Source: Chromohalobacter nigrandesensis (GTDB taxonomy: Bacteria > Pseudomonadota > Gammaproteobacteria > Pseudomonadales > Halomonadaceae). Taken from it: DNA of 64,000 bases. The position numbers and the translations under genes were made by a program. The first letter of the stretch is position 1, and each line of letters opens with the position of its first letter. Shown here piece by piece: positions 7,838 to 16,871 of this stretch. The stretch lies in NCBI RefSeq assembly GCF_023061285.1, contig NZ_JAKGAM010000009.1:62001-126000 (forward strand), read 5' to 3'. The notes under the pieces were generated by a model. The model worked only from the letters and a program-made list of their open reading frames with translations. It ran no database searches and was not told the DNA's origin.

Positions 7838-9625
7838 TTAATAGACTTCGTCGAACACGTCGGGATCGGCCTCGATCGCGGCCAACTGCGCCCGCCCGAT
7901 GGGTAGCCACTGGCGCAAGACGAAATCCGCACTGGCCAGCTTGGCCCGATAGAAGGCATCGTCATCGCCGGTTCCCAACGCCGCTTGCGCAATCAGTGCC
8001 GCACGCCCCATCTGCCAGGCGCACAGCACATGACCGGTCAACGCCAGCAGCGGTGTCGCCAGGGCCTGGAGCGCATCGAGGCCACGCTCGGCATCATCGC
8101 CCCCATCGCCCCGCGCCAGCACGATCGCCACCGCCCGGCGTAGATCCGCTACGCCCTGATGCAGTGACACACCCAAGTCATCGAGATCAGCGTCGGCGGT
8201 AAGCGCATCGGCGCAAGCGGCGACCTCGTCGAGCACGTCCCCCAAGGCGGCACCGCCGTCGCGGTGGATCTTGCGACCGGCGAGGTCGAGCGCCTGAATG
8301 CCGTTGGTGCCTTCGTAGATCGGCGCGATACGCGCATCACGTAGATGCTGCGCGGCGCCGGTCTCTTCTATGTACCCCATGCCACCATGTACCTGAATCC
8401 CCAGCGATGCGATATCCACCGCCTGGTCGGTGGAGAAAGCCTTGACCACCGGCGTGTAGAGATCAACCCTCCGTTGGGCGCGTTGCCGCTCGTCCGCCGT
8501 GGGCGCATGCCGGGCACGGTCCATCTCGCTGGCCGACAGCAAGGCCAGCGCCCGCAGGGCTTCCAGGCGCGCACGCATCGACAGCAGCATGCGGCGTACA
8601 TCGTAGTGCTCGCCGATCACCGCGGAATGGCCGGCGCGTGCCTCGGGCGTGCGGCCTTGAACGCGCTCCGCGGCATATCCACGCGCTTGCTGATAAGCCC
8701 GCTCGGCCACGCCAATGCCTTGAATGCCCACCTTGTGGCGCGCCGCGTTCATCATCGTGAACATGTGTTGAAGCCCGCGTCCGGGCTCGCCGACCAGATA
8801 GCCGATGGCGCCCTCGCGTTCGCCGAAGCTGAGTACGCAGGTCGGCGAGCCATGAATGCCCAGCTTGTGCTCCAGCGACACGCAGCTCACGTCATTGCGC
8901 TCTCCCAGACGCCCCTGTTCGTCGACCAGGATCTTGGGCACCAGAAACAGCGATATACCGCGATTGCCCTCGGCGGCATCCGGCAAGCGGGCGAGAACGA
9001 GGTGGATGATGTTGTCGGCGCAATCGTGCTCGCCCCAGGTGATGAAGATTTTCTGTCCGCTGAGGCGATAGTGCTCGCCTTCCGGCACCGCCCGCGTGCG
9101 TACCACCGACAAGTCCGAGCCGGCCTGCGGCTCGGTGAGGTTCATGGTGCCCGTCCACTCGCCACTGACCAGCTTTTCCAGATAGCGTGCCTTGAGTGAC
9201 TCGCTGCCGTGCTGGGCCAGTGCTTCGACGGCCCCCGCCGTCAACAGCGGGCACAGCGCCAACGCCATGTTGGCGGCTTGCCACATTTCCTGCACCGCGC
9301 TGGCGACGACCTCCGGTAGACCCTGCCCGCCATGGGCGGGATCGCTGCCGATGCCGTTCCACCCGCCCTCGACGAAGGCACGATAGGCCTCGGCGAAGCC
9401 CGCCGGCGTGTGCACTTCACCTTCTACCAGGCGGCACCCTTGTTCATCGCCACGGCGGTTGAGCGGCGCCCACACATCGCCCGCCAGACGCGCGGCCTCG
9501 TCGAGGATCGCGGTGATCAGTTCCCCGGAGAGCTCTTGATACTCGGGCAGACGCAGCGAGCGATGCTCGAGGAGTTCTTCGAGGACGAAGCGAAGGTCGC
9601 GTAACGGCGCAGCATAGGAAGACAT
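7838..9625 (-). CDS. Acyl-CoA dehydrogenase, large C-terminal-extended type
   Basis: A 595-residue FAD enzyme. Order: N-terminal helical domain, middle domain (WTGTMNLTEPQAGSDLS at about 158-174, FITWGEHDCADNI), FAD-binding helical domain (QVHGGMGYIEE), the catalytic-Glu region RIAPIYEGTNGIQALDL, and an extra C-terminal domain of about 130 residues. The length (about 595) is that of the FadE/DmdC-like group. DmdC oxidises 3-methylmercaptopropionyl-CoA from DMSP, but general fatty acyl-CoA dehydrogenation is equally possible. The upstream 9626-9700 stretch holds an imperfect inverted repeat typical of a repressor site, but no regulator gene is adjacent. Confidence 0.92.
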   Translation of the reverse strand: MSSYAAPLRDLRFVLEELLEHRSLRLPEYQELSGELITAILDEAARLAGDVWAPLNRRGDEQGCRLVEGEVHTPAGFAEAYRAFVEGGWNGIGSDPAHGGQGLPEVVASAVQEMWQAANMALALCPLLTAGAVEALAQHGSESLKARYLEKLVSGEWTGTMNLTEPQAGSDLSVVRTRAVPEGEHYRLSGQKIFITWGEHDCADNIIHLVLARLPDAAEGNRGISLFLVPKILVDEQGRLGERNDVSCVSLEHKLGIHGSPTCVLSFGEREGAIGYLVGEPGRGLQHMFTMMNAARHKVGIQGIGVAERAYQQARGYAAERVQGRTPEARAGHSAVIGEHYDVRRMLLSMRARLEALRALALLSASEMDRARHAPTADERQRAQRRVDLYTPVVKAFSTDQAVDIASLGIQVHGGMGYIEETGAAQHLRDARIAPIYEGTNGIQALDLAGRKIHRDGGAALGDVLDEVAACADALTADADLDDLGVSLHQGVADLRRAVAIVLARGDGGDDAERGLDALQALATPLLALTGHVLCAWQMGRAALIAQAALGTGDDDAFYRAKLASADFVLRQWLPIGRAQLAAIEADPDVFDEVY

Positions 9626-9778
9626 GACTCACCTTCATCGTTCAGACGTTAATCATTCAAACGTATGTGTCAAATTGGAATACATGCAGTGATCATAGAG
9701 GTGCAGGGCGCGATGAGCCATTAGCCGAACGGTGCAGGAATTATCTTCTGGCGATAACCAATCGCCGGCCACCCATGC

Positions 9779-9804
9779 AAAAGGAGCGCCTTCGGGGCGC
9801 TCCT
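9779..9804 (-). terminator. Rho-independent terminator of the fructose operon
   Basis: A perfect 9-bp stem (9782-9790 with 9796-9804, AGGAGCGCC/GGCGCTCCT) with a 5-base loop, followed on the minus strand by TTTT. It lies about 50 bp beyond the fruA stop and so ends the fruBKA transcript. Confidence 0.85.
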
Positions 9805-9851
9805 GGCGTTGGCGGCGCCCTCGTTGGAGGGCGCGTCGTGCGAGCGGTATA

Positions 9852-11636
9852 TCAAGATGCCACTTTTTCTTCGACCGGCATGGCAGAGGCGCCCGGCTTG
9901 ATGACGGCATACGCCACTCCAGCAATCACCGCACCCACCGCGATGGACAAGAGATACAGCAGCGCCAGATTGACCGCGTGCGGTATCAATAGCACGAAGA
10001 GCCCACCATGCGGCGCCATTAGTTGAATGCCGAAATACATCGACAAGGCCCCGGTCACGGCCCCGCCGACGATGCACACCGGCAACACGCGCAAAGGGTC
10101 CTTGGCGGCGAAGGGAATCGCGCCTTCGGTAATGAAGCAAAGCCCCAATACGAAAGCCGCCTTGCCACCCTCACGTTCTGTCTGATCGAACTTGCGCTTG
10201 GCCAGCATGCTGGCGATACCCATCGCTAGCGGCGGCACCATCCCCGCCGCCATGATGGCCGCCATCGGCGCATAGGTCTCGCTCGACAGCAGCCCCACAC
10301 CAAAGGTATACGCCGCCTTGTTGACCGGCCCGCCCATGTCGACGCACATCATCCCGCCGAGCAGCAGTCCCAGCAGTACGGCATTGGTAGAGCCCATGCT
10401 GTCGAGGAAACTGGTCAACGCATCAAGCAACCCAGCCACCGGCGTACCGATGATGTAGATCATCACCAGTCCGGTGAACAGGCTCGCCAACAAGGGAATG
10501 ATCAAAATCGGCTTGAGCGATTCCACGCTCGCCGGCAGCTTGAGATAGCGGGCAACCGCCTTGGCGGCGTAACCAGCCAGGAAACCAGCGAGAATGCCAC
10601 CGATGAAGCCCGCGCCAATGTTGCTGGCCAGCATCCCGCCGATCATGCCGGGCGCGATACCCGGCCGGTCGGCGATGGAGTAGGCGATATAACCAGCGAG
10701 GACCGGCACCATCAGGGCAAAGGCGGCATCACCGCCGATCTGCATCAGGGCCGCCGCCAGAGTGCCTTCCTCTTTGAAGGCTTCGATACCGAAAACGAAT
10801 GACAGCGCGATGCACAAGCCGCCGGCAACCACCATCGGCAGCATGAACGAGACCCCGGTGAGCAGATGCTTGTAGACCCCTTTGTCCTTGACGCTCTTGC
10901 CCTTGCCGGTGCTTTTCTCGCCAGACGACGCGGCAGCCCCGTCCTGGCGCTCTACGGCAGCTTCGGCGAGGGCCGCCTCGATGGTCGGGCGAGCCTTCTT
11001 GAGTGCATTGCCGGTCGATGTCCGGTAGACCCGCTTGCCCGCGAAACGCTCGTCGTCGACCTCGATATCGCAGGCCAGCAGCACCACATCGGCGGCGGCG
11101 ATGTCCGCCTCGCTGAGCTGGTTCTGCGCCCCGACCGAGCCCTGGGTTTCGACGCGGATGTGATGTCCAAGACTGCGTCCGGCCTCCTCCAGCGCCTCGG
11201 CCGCCATGAAGGTGTGCGCGACCCCGGTCGGACACGCCGTCACCGCAACGATACGCTGCGCCTGGCCATCCCCGGCCTGGGCATCGTCCGTGGGCGCCGC
11301 CTGCGGCGTCTCTGTATCAGCGCCGACGAAGGATTCGGCCTCGCGCTCGGCGCGTGACAGGAAGGCATCCGGGTCGGGTAGCGCCTCGGCGATGGGTGCC
11401 TGGAACAAGCGCTTGTTTGTGAAGCGTGATGCATCGGGCACATGGTCGGCGGCGACGATGACCAGTTCGGCATCATGCACGTCCGCCTCGGACACCGGCT
11501 GCGGCGGCTCGAGCTCGCCGTGCATTTCCACCGTGACCTGCCAACCGCGACGCCGGGCGGCCTGCTCGAGGCGTCGCGCTGCTAGAAACGTCGTCGCCAC
11601 GCCACTCGGGCAGGCCGTGATCAGGATCGCTTTCAT
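9852..11636 (-). CDS. fruA: PTS fructose permease, IIB-IIB-IIC
   Basis: A 594-residue inner-membrane permease that imports fructose as fructose 1-phosphate. Two IIB domains come first (about 3-95 and 128-225), each with an intact active-site loop: ITACPSGV with C9 and VTACPTGV with C135. A charged Lys/Gly linker follows, then the IIC membrane domain (about 255-585) with the motif GGMMCVDMGGPVNKAAY and the EGAIPFAAKDP loop. In E. coli FruA the first IIB copy has lost its Cys, so two Cys-bearing copies are notable. The ATG overlaps the fruK stop as ATGA. A terminator follows at 9779-9804. Confidence 0.95.
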   Translation of the reverse strand: MKAILITACPSGVATTFLAARRLEQAARRRGWQVTVEMHGELEPPQPVSEADVHDAELVIVAADHVPDASRFTNKRLFQAPIAEALPDPDAFLSRAEREAESFVGADTETPQAAPTDDAQAGDGQAQRIVAVTACPTGVAHTFMAAEALEEAGRSLGHHIRVETQGSVGAQNQLSEADIAAADVVLLACDIEVDDERFAGKRVYRTSTGNALKKARPTIEAALAEAAVERQDGAAASSGEKSTGKGKSVKDKGVYKHLLTGVSFMLPMVVAGGLCIALSFVFGIEAFKEEGTLAAALMQIGGDAAFALMVPVLAGYIAYSIADRPGIAPGMIGGMLASNIGAGFIGGILAGFLAGYAAKAVARYLKLPASVESLKPILIIPLLASLFTGLVMIYIIGTPVAGLLDALTSFLDSMGSTNAVLLGLLLGGMMCVDMGGPVNKAAYTFGVGLLSSETYAPMAAIMAAGMVPPLAMGIASMLAKRKFDQTEREGGKAAFVLGLCFITEGAIPFAAKDPLRVLPVCIVGGAVTGALSMYFGIQLMAPHGGLFVLLIPHAVNLALLYLLSIAVGAVIAGVAYAVIKPGASAMPVEEKVAS

Positions 11637-12601
11637 GAGTCCTCCCTCGCGTTATCGTCGAGCCGACGTACGCACGTGTTTTGTTGGAGTTGATCTAGAT
11701 CCGGGGCATGCACATCGCCCACCCCGACATGACGCACCGCCTCGGCGGATAGCGCCGTCGCCAGGCGCAAGGTAGCCTCGGCGGTGAGCTCCGCGAGCTG
11801 ACCGTGGAGCATCGCCGCCAGCAACGTATCGCCGGCGCACACCGTACTCGCGACCTCGACACGCGGTGGCGTAGCCTGCCAAGCCCCCTCGGGGCCAACC
11901 CACAGCATGCCCTCGCCGCCCAGCGACACCAGAGCGTGCTCGATGCCTGACGCGTGCAGGCGGGTCGCGGCGGCCAGACGCGACGCGGCGTCCTCCAGCG
12001 GCTCGCCCGCCCATTCAGCCAATTCCGTCTCGTTGGGTTTGACGGCGCTGGGCGCAGCGGCAATCGCGGCATTCAACGCCGCGCCGCTGGTATCCACCCA
12101 GACCGGCACGTCATACCCGCGCAACCAACCGATCAAGGCCGCCAGATCATCGGGCGACACGCCGGGCGGCAGACTACCGGCGATCACTACCGCTTCGGGG
12201 CATCTCGCGGCATCCGTCAGCCGCGCCTCGAGCGCGGTATACAGCGCCGCCAGATCATCGCGCGCAACCTCGAGACCGGGGCCATTGATATCGGTGACAC
12301 GGCCCTCGGCTTCGGAGAGCTTGGCGTTGATACGGGTATCCCCAGGCAAGCGCAGAAAGGCGTCGTCCAACCCCCAGTCGGCGAAAGCCCGCCCGAAGGC
12401 GCCGTCGTTGTCCGCACCCAGAAAGCCCGAAACGACCACCTCATGGCCCAGCGCCGCCAGCACCCGGGCAACGTTGACGCCCTTGCCCGCCGCCTCGAGA
12501 TGCGTGGCCTCGGTGCGATTGACCGCCCCCAGGGTGAGCGAGGGTAAACGAATCGCCAGATCCAGCGCAGGATTGAGGGTCAAGGTCATGACACGTGCCA
12601 T
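11633..12601 (-). CDS. fruK: 1-phosphofructokinase
   Basis: A 322-residue PfkB/ribokinase-family enzyme that phosphorylates fructose 1-phosphate to fructose 1,6-bisphosphate. The N-terminal TLTLNPALDLAI and the GKGVNVARVLAALGHEVV motif bind substrate. The C-terminal motif STVCAGDTLLAAML at about 248-261 holds the catalytic Asp in the anion hole. The start shares one base with the fruB stop (TGATG) and the stop overlaps fruA (ATGA), so the three genes form one coupled operon under Cra. Confidence 0.95.
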   Translation of the reverse strand: MARVMTLTLNPALDLAIRLPSLTLGAVNRTEATHLEAAGKGVNVARVLAALGHEVVVSGFLGADNDGAFGRAFADWGLDDAFLRLPGDTRINAKLSEAEGRVTDINGPGLEVARDDLAALYTALEARLTDAARCPEAVVIAGSLPPGVSPDDLAALIGWLRGYDVPVWVDTSGAALNAAIAAAPSAVKPNETELAEWAGEPLEDAASRLAAATRLHASGIEHALVSLGGEGMLWVGPEGAWQATPPRVEVASTVCAGDTLLAAMLHGQLAELTAEATLRLATALSAEAVRHVGVGDVHAPDLDQLQQNTCVRRLDDNAREDS

Positions 12602-15477
12602 CAGAGAACCTCCAGCGCTTCGCGTACGGCATCGCTGGTCGACTGGCTCAGGGCCAACTCGGCGTGATGACGCGCAGTCTCGAGGGTCATCTCACGCAGG
12701 CGTGCCTTGACCATCGGCACCTGCCGCGCCGAGACTGAAAGTTCATCGACACCCAGCCCCACCAGTACGGGCACCGCCTGAGCGTCGCTGGCCAGTTCGC
12801 CGCATACGCCCACCCATTTGCCCTGGGCGTGCGCTGCCTCGATGGTCATGCGGATCAGCGCCAGTACCGCAGGATGCAACCCGTCGGCCTGGGACGAGAG
12901 CTCGGCGTGACCGCGGTCGATGGCCAGGGTGTACTGGGTCAGATCATTGGTGCCGATGGAAAAGAAATCGACCTCGGCGGCTAGACTCGGTGCCAGCAGC
13001 GCGCACGAGGGAATCTCGATCATCACCCCCAATTGCACATCGCCGGCCTGTACCTCGGCCTGCACGCGATCGAAGATCTCACGGGCGGCGCGGAACTCGG
13101 CGATGTCCTTGACCATCGGGAACATGATCCGCAACGGCCGGTCGCCTGCCGCCGTCAGCAAGGCCCGCAGTTGTGTCTCGAGCACCTCGGGGCGCGTCAG
13201 CGCCAGACGAATGCCGCGCAGGCCAAGAAACGGGTTGTCCTCCTGAGGCAGCGGCCAGTAAGGCAACGGCTTGTCGCCGCCGACATCCAGCGTGCGCGCC
13301 ACCAGCGGGCGGCCGTCGAGGGCGTCGATGGCCTGGCGATATTCGGCGATCTGGGTATCCAGGTCCGGCGCCTCGGGGTGCGCCATGAACACGAACTCGG
13401 TACGCAGCAGCCCCACGCCCTCGGCACCGCGCTCGACGGCATCCGCCGCGTGGGCCGTATTGCCCAGGTTGGCAGCGACCTCGACACGGTGACCGTCCTG
13501 CGTGCGCGCTTCATCATGGCGCGCGGCATAGGCCTCGCGCTCACGCATCTCATGTTCCTTCAAGCGCAGCTCGGTGCGCGAGCGGCGCTCGTCGGAAGGC
13601 GCCGGAATAACGCGGCCACGCTCGCCATCGACGATCACCTCAATGTCGTTGGCAAGCGTCAGTACGCGCTCGCCGCCGCCCACCACCGCCGGAATGCCCA
13701 ACGCCCGGGCGAGGATCGCGCTGTGCGAGGTCGCCCCGCCGCGCGCAGTGACCAGACCACGCACCTTGGCGGTATCCAGGCGCGCCACATCGGAAGGGCC
13801 GACGTCGTCGGTGATCAGAATGTAAGGCGTCTCCGGCGGCGTGGGCAGGCGCACACCGCACAGGATGCCCAGCACACGCCGGCCGACATCACGCAAGTCG
13901 GCGGCACGCTCGGCAAGCAGACGGTCGGCGAGATTTTCCTGGGCGCGGGCGGCGGTATCGATGGCCGACCACCACGCCGCCTCGGCGCTCATGCCGGTAT
14001 TCAGCGACTCATGCGCCGCTTCGCGCAACTCGGGGTCGTCGAGCATTTCCTCATGCATCGACAGGATCTCGGCGACTTCGCCGCCCTGAGCGGTCCGCAC
14101 CAGAGCGCGAAGCTGCTCGGCAGCTTCCTGGATCGCCGCATCGAGGCGCGCGAGTTGCGTGGCGCTGTCGCCGCGCCGGGTTTCATCGAGCCCGTCGGCC
14201 CGTTCAGGGTACTCGAATCGCGGCGTGCGCATCACGAAGGCCGGCGCGATGGCCAGACCCGGCGACGCCGGCACGGCGGGATGCGCGACGTCATCCTCCA
14301 GCGGTTCGGGTAGCGAAGCCTCCTCGGCGGCGGGTGCTTCGAACGATGCTTCCTGAAGGGGTGTGACGTGCTCGCCAAGCCCATCCTTGACGGCTGCGAC
14401 AAGGGCCTCAAGCGCCTCACTGGCGCCCTCACCCTCGGCGGAGAACACCAGCGTCTGGCCGCGTCGCGCCCCCAACCCGATGACCTTGGTCAGACTCGCC
14501 GCCGAGACCGCCTCGGCACTGCCCTCAAGCAAGCGGACCTTAACCGGCATGGCCTGGTGCCGGGCAACCTGCACCAGTTGCTTCGCCGGCCGTGCATGCA
14601 GCCCATGCGCGTTGAGCACCGTGGCACGCGCGGTCTCGGCCTCGGCGGACTCACCGGAAAGCCGTGCCAGCAGCGTCGCGGCATCGGCATCGGCGAGGCT
14701 TTCGCCATCGCCGGCATCCAGCAGGCTACCCAGGCGTTCGAGCAGACCGCGATGCGCATCGCCTTGCGCCGCCAGACAGAAGACGGCATTGACCGACCCC
14801 TTAGGCCCTGAGAAGGCCTGCTCCGGTGTGGCCACGCCCAGCGTCGGTGTGATGACACCCTGGGCGCTGCTCACCAGCCACAGGCCCTGACCCAGCGCCA
14901 CCGGCTCGAGGGTGTTGATCTCGGCCACGAAGCTGCTATCCACGCTCCCCACCTGACGCAACCGCGCCGCGGCGGCCAGCGCCAACTCGAAGCGATCCCG
15001 CGCCGGGAACCCTAGGCACAGCGTATCGGCATCCAGGCGCGCCTCGACCGGCGCCTTGGACAAAAGCGCGATGACGTCTTCACGGCTGTCGGCAGCCGCC
15101 AGACGCTCGGCCACGCCGTCACGATCGAGCACATGCGTCAACTGGCGCAGAATATCGAGGTGCTCATCGCTCTGCGCGGCGATGGTCACCAGCAGAGTGA
15201 CGCGTTGACCATCGTGCCATTCGACGCCATGAGGAAATTGCAGCACCCTCACGCCGGTGGTCTTGACGTGTTCGCGACTCGCCGGGGTGCCGTGAGGAAT
15301 GGCGATGCCATTGCCCAGGTAGGTGGAAGACTGCGCCTCGCGCGCGTGCAGCCCGTCACGGTAACCGGGCGCCACGCGGCCAGCCTCGACCAGAGCATCG
15401 CCGGCCTGATTCAAGGCATCGCGCCAATCGTCGGCGTGCCGGTCGAGCAGAACGTCTTCGCTTGTCAATGTCAGCAT
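12601..15477 (-). CDS. fruB: PTS fructose multiphosphoryl transfer protein, IIA-HPr-EI fusion
   Basis: A 958-residue cytosolic protein that carries phosphate from PEP to FruA. Domains in order: IIA(Fru) with the active His H62 in IAIPHGTPASREHV; a middle region; HPr (about 284-370) with H294 in NAHGLHARPA; Enzyme I (about 400-958) with H585 in GGATSHSAILARALGIPAV and the PEP-site Cys in GVCGELASD. E. coli FruB lacks the EI part; Pseudomonas-type FruB has it. The start MLTLTSEDVL at 15477 has a GGAGAG site. With all three parts fused, fructose uptake needs no separate ptsHI. Confidence 0.95.
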   Translation of the reverse strand: MLTLTSEDVLLDRHADDWRDALNQAGDALVEAGRVAPGYRDGLHAREAQSSTYLGNGIAIPHGTPASREHVKTTGVRVLQFPHGVEWHDGQRVTLLVTIAAQSDEHLDILRQLTHVLDRDGVAERLAAADSREDVIALLSKAPVEARLDADTLCLGFPARDRFELALAAAARLRQVGSVDSSFVAEINTLEPVALGQGLWLVSSAQGVITPTLGVATPEQAFSGPKGSVNAVFCLAAQGDAHRGLLERLGSLLDAGDGESLADADAATLLARLSGESAEAETARATVLNAHGLHARPAKQLVQVARHQAMPVKVRLLEGSAEAVSAASLTKVIGLGARRGQTLVFSAEGEGASEALEALVAAVKDGLGEHVTPLQEASFEAPAAEEASLPEPLEDDVAHPAVPASPGLAIAPAFVMRTPRFEYPERADGLDETRRGDSATQLARLDAAIQEAAEQLRALVRTAQGGEVAEILSMHEEMLDDPELREAAHESLNTGMSAEAAWWSAIDTAARAQENLADRLLAERAADLRDVGRRVLGILCGVRLPTPPETPYILITDDVGPSDVARLDTAKVRGLVTARGGATSHSAILARALGIPAVVGGGERVLTLANDIEVIVDGERGRVIPAPSDERRSRTELRLKEHEMREREAYAARHDEARTQDGHRVEVAANLGNTAHAADAVERGAEGVGLLRTEFVFMAHPEAPDLDTQIAEYRQAIDALDGRPLVARTLDVGGDKPLPYWPLPQEDNPFLGLRGIRLALTRPEVLETQLRALLTAAGDRPLRIMFPMVKDIAEFRAAREIFDRVQAEVQAGDVQLGVMIEIPSCALLAPSLAAEVDFFSIGTNDLTQYTLAIDRGHAELSSQADGLHPAVLALIRMTIEAAHAQGKWVGVCGELASDAQAVPVLVGLGVDELSVSARQVPMVKARLREMTLETARHHAELALSQSTSDAVREALEVL

Positions 15478-15631
15478 GGAACTCTCCAGAATGCCGCCGG
15501 AACGGAACCCTCCGTCCTTCGGGTAAGGCCAACGATCACACCCGTCGTAGCACCGCCATATAGAAATAAGCACCGTCGAATCGGGACATGCCAACGATTG
15601 GATGCCATCCATCCGGTCTTGCGGATGACGG

Positions 15632-15647
15632 GCTGAATCGTGTCAGC
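15632..15647. promoter_or_regulatory. Cra/FruR operator, site 1
   Basis: GCTGAATCGTGTCAGC, with perfect arms GCTGA/TCAGC. The first 14 bases match the E. coli Cra consensus RSTGAAWCSNTHHW at 13 positions. It lies 155 bp upstream of fruB. Confidence 0.72.
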
Positions 15648-15662
15648 TATCTTGGAGGCAAT

Positions 15663-15676
15663 GCTGAAACGTTCAC
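15663..15676. promoter_or_regulatory. Cra/FruR operator, site 2
   Basis: GCTGAAACGTTCAC matches the Cra consensus RSTGAAWCSNTHHW at 13 of 14 positions. With site 1 it would let FruR repress the fruBKA operon, relieved by fructose 1-phosphate, and possibly regulate itself. Confidence 0.78.
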
Positions 15677-15791
15677 CGCAATTTATCAAGCCACACGGGA
15701 CTAGACCTTAGCAGGGGCGGGCAAGCAAGACCGTCCGTCAGTCTCTAGAATAGGCGCTTTTGCATCGTCGGCTCGTTCAAGGAATGCACCC

Positions 15792-16781
15792 ATGACTCTC
15801 GCAGAAATCGCTCGGCTGGCCGGCGTCTCGCGTACCACGGCCAGTTACGTGATCAACGGCCAGGCCACCGAGCGGCGCATTCGCCCCGAAACGGTGGCCC
15901 ACGTGATGGCTGTGGTCGCCAAGCACGATTACCGCATCGATGCGCAGGCAGCGGCGCTGCGCCGGGGTGCGAGCCGAACCTTGGGATTCATTGTCCCGGA
16001 CCTGGAGAACACCAGTTACGCTCGCCTGGCCAAGCGTCTGGAAAATGGCGCGCGCCGCCTGGGCTATCAGTTGCTGATCGCCGGATCGGACGACGACCCG
16101 GATACCGAACGCGAGCTGGCACGTGCCTTGCGCGCCCAGCGCTGCGATGCCTTGATCGTCGCCAGCAGCCTGGCCATGGACGATTCGTTCTATCCCGACC
16201 TGATGACGAGCGGCCTGCCGATCATTGCTCTCGACCGCACCCTGGACCCGGAACGCGTGGTCTGCGTCGTCAGCAACAATACCCAGGCCGCCGGCGCCCT
16301 GACGCGTTCGGTGCTCGACGCCGATGTCGCGCGTATCGCTTGGCTGGATGCGGTGCCGGAACTGTCGATCAGCGTGGAACGACGCGCGGGCTTTCTGGAG
16401 ACCGTTCGCGAGGCGTCTCTCGACAACCCGATACTACTCAGCGGCGCGCGCTACGACCGCGCCACCGGCGCCGCGCTCATGCGGCGCCTGATTGATGAGC
16501 ACGGCATTCCCGATGCCCTCGTCACCGCGTCCTATGTGCTGCTCGATGGGGTCTTCGATGTGCTGCTCGAACAAGGAGGGCTGCCCGAAGAACTGCATCT
16601 AGCCACGTTCGGCGACGACCGCCTGCTGGACTTCTTGCCGGTGGCGGTCAACTCTCTGCCTCAGCACCATGACCGCATCGCCGAATTGGCACTGCACCGC
16701 GCCATGCAGGCGGCACGCGGCGATTATCGCCCGGGAGTGGATATCGTCGAGCGCGAGCTCAAGCTGCGACGTGGCGACTGA
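15792..16781 (+). CDS. cra: Catabolite repressor/activator, LacI family
   Basis: A 329-residue DNA-binding regulator. The N-terminal helix-turn-helix is at residues 1-25 (MTLAEIARLAGVSRTTASYV INGQ), very close to E. coli Cra. The hinge region follows, then the periplasmic-binding-protein-like effector domain beginning LGFIVPDLENTSYARLAKRL. Conserved stretches LPELS-like (VPELSISVERRAGF), ASYVLLDGVFDVLL and TFGDDRLLDFLP also match Cra/FruR. It is divergent from fruB, with matching operators between them. Expected inducer: fructose 1-phosphate. Wider control of gluconeogenic genes such as pckA is possible but unproven here. Confidence 0.93.
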   Translation: MTLAEIARLAGVSRTTASYVINGQATERRIRPETVAHVMAVVAKHDYRIDAQAAALRRGASRTLGFIVPDLENTSYARLAKRLENGARRLGYQLLIAGSDDDPDTERELARALRAQRCDALIVASSLAMDDSFYPDLMTSGLPIIALDRTLDPERVVCVVSNNTQAAGALTRSVLDADVARIAWLDAVPELSISVERRAGFLETVREASLDNPILLSGARYDRATGAALMRRLIDEHGIPDALVTASYVLLDGVFDVLLEQGGLPEELHLATFGDDRLLDFLPVAVNSLPQHHDRIAELALHRAMQAARGDYRPGVDIVERELKLRRGD

Positions 16782-16825
16782 CCCAGCACCGCCCACGCGC
16801 AGAGTCACCAGTATTATGACGCAGG

Positions 16826-16847
16826 TGCCTGTCCTCGTGGACAGGCA
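16826..16847. terminator. Hairpin between convergent cra and rsd
   Basis: A perfect 9-bp stem TGCCTGTCC/GGACAGGCA with a TCGT tetraloop, placed between the two convergent stops. There is no T-run on either side, so intrinsic termination would be weak; transcript-end protection is also possible. Confidence 0.5.
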
Positions 16848-16871
16848 TAAAACGAGGATGGATTGATACGC

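Larger units (their letters stand above)
15478..15791. other. fruB-fruR divergent control region
   Basis: A 314-bp gene-free stretch between the divergent fruB and fruR starts. It holds two Cra-type operators (listed separately) about 31 bp apart centre to centre, roughly three helical turns. AT-rich patches suitable for -10 elements occur near 15560 but I cannot assign the promoters with confidence. Confidence 0.7.

Noticed and set aside
13033-14313. Open frame of 426 codons on the plus strand opposite fruB
   Set aside because: It is antisense to the well-supported EI/HPr part of fruB and has His/Arg/Gln-rich composition typical of shadow frames in high-GC DNA.
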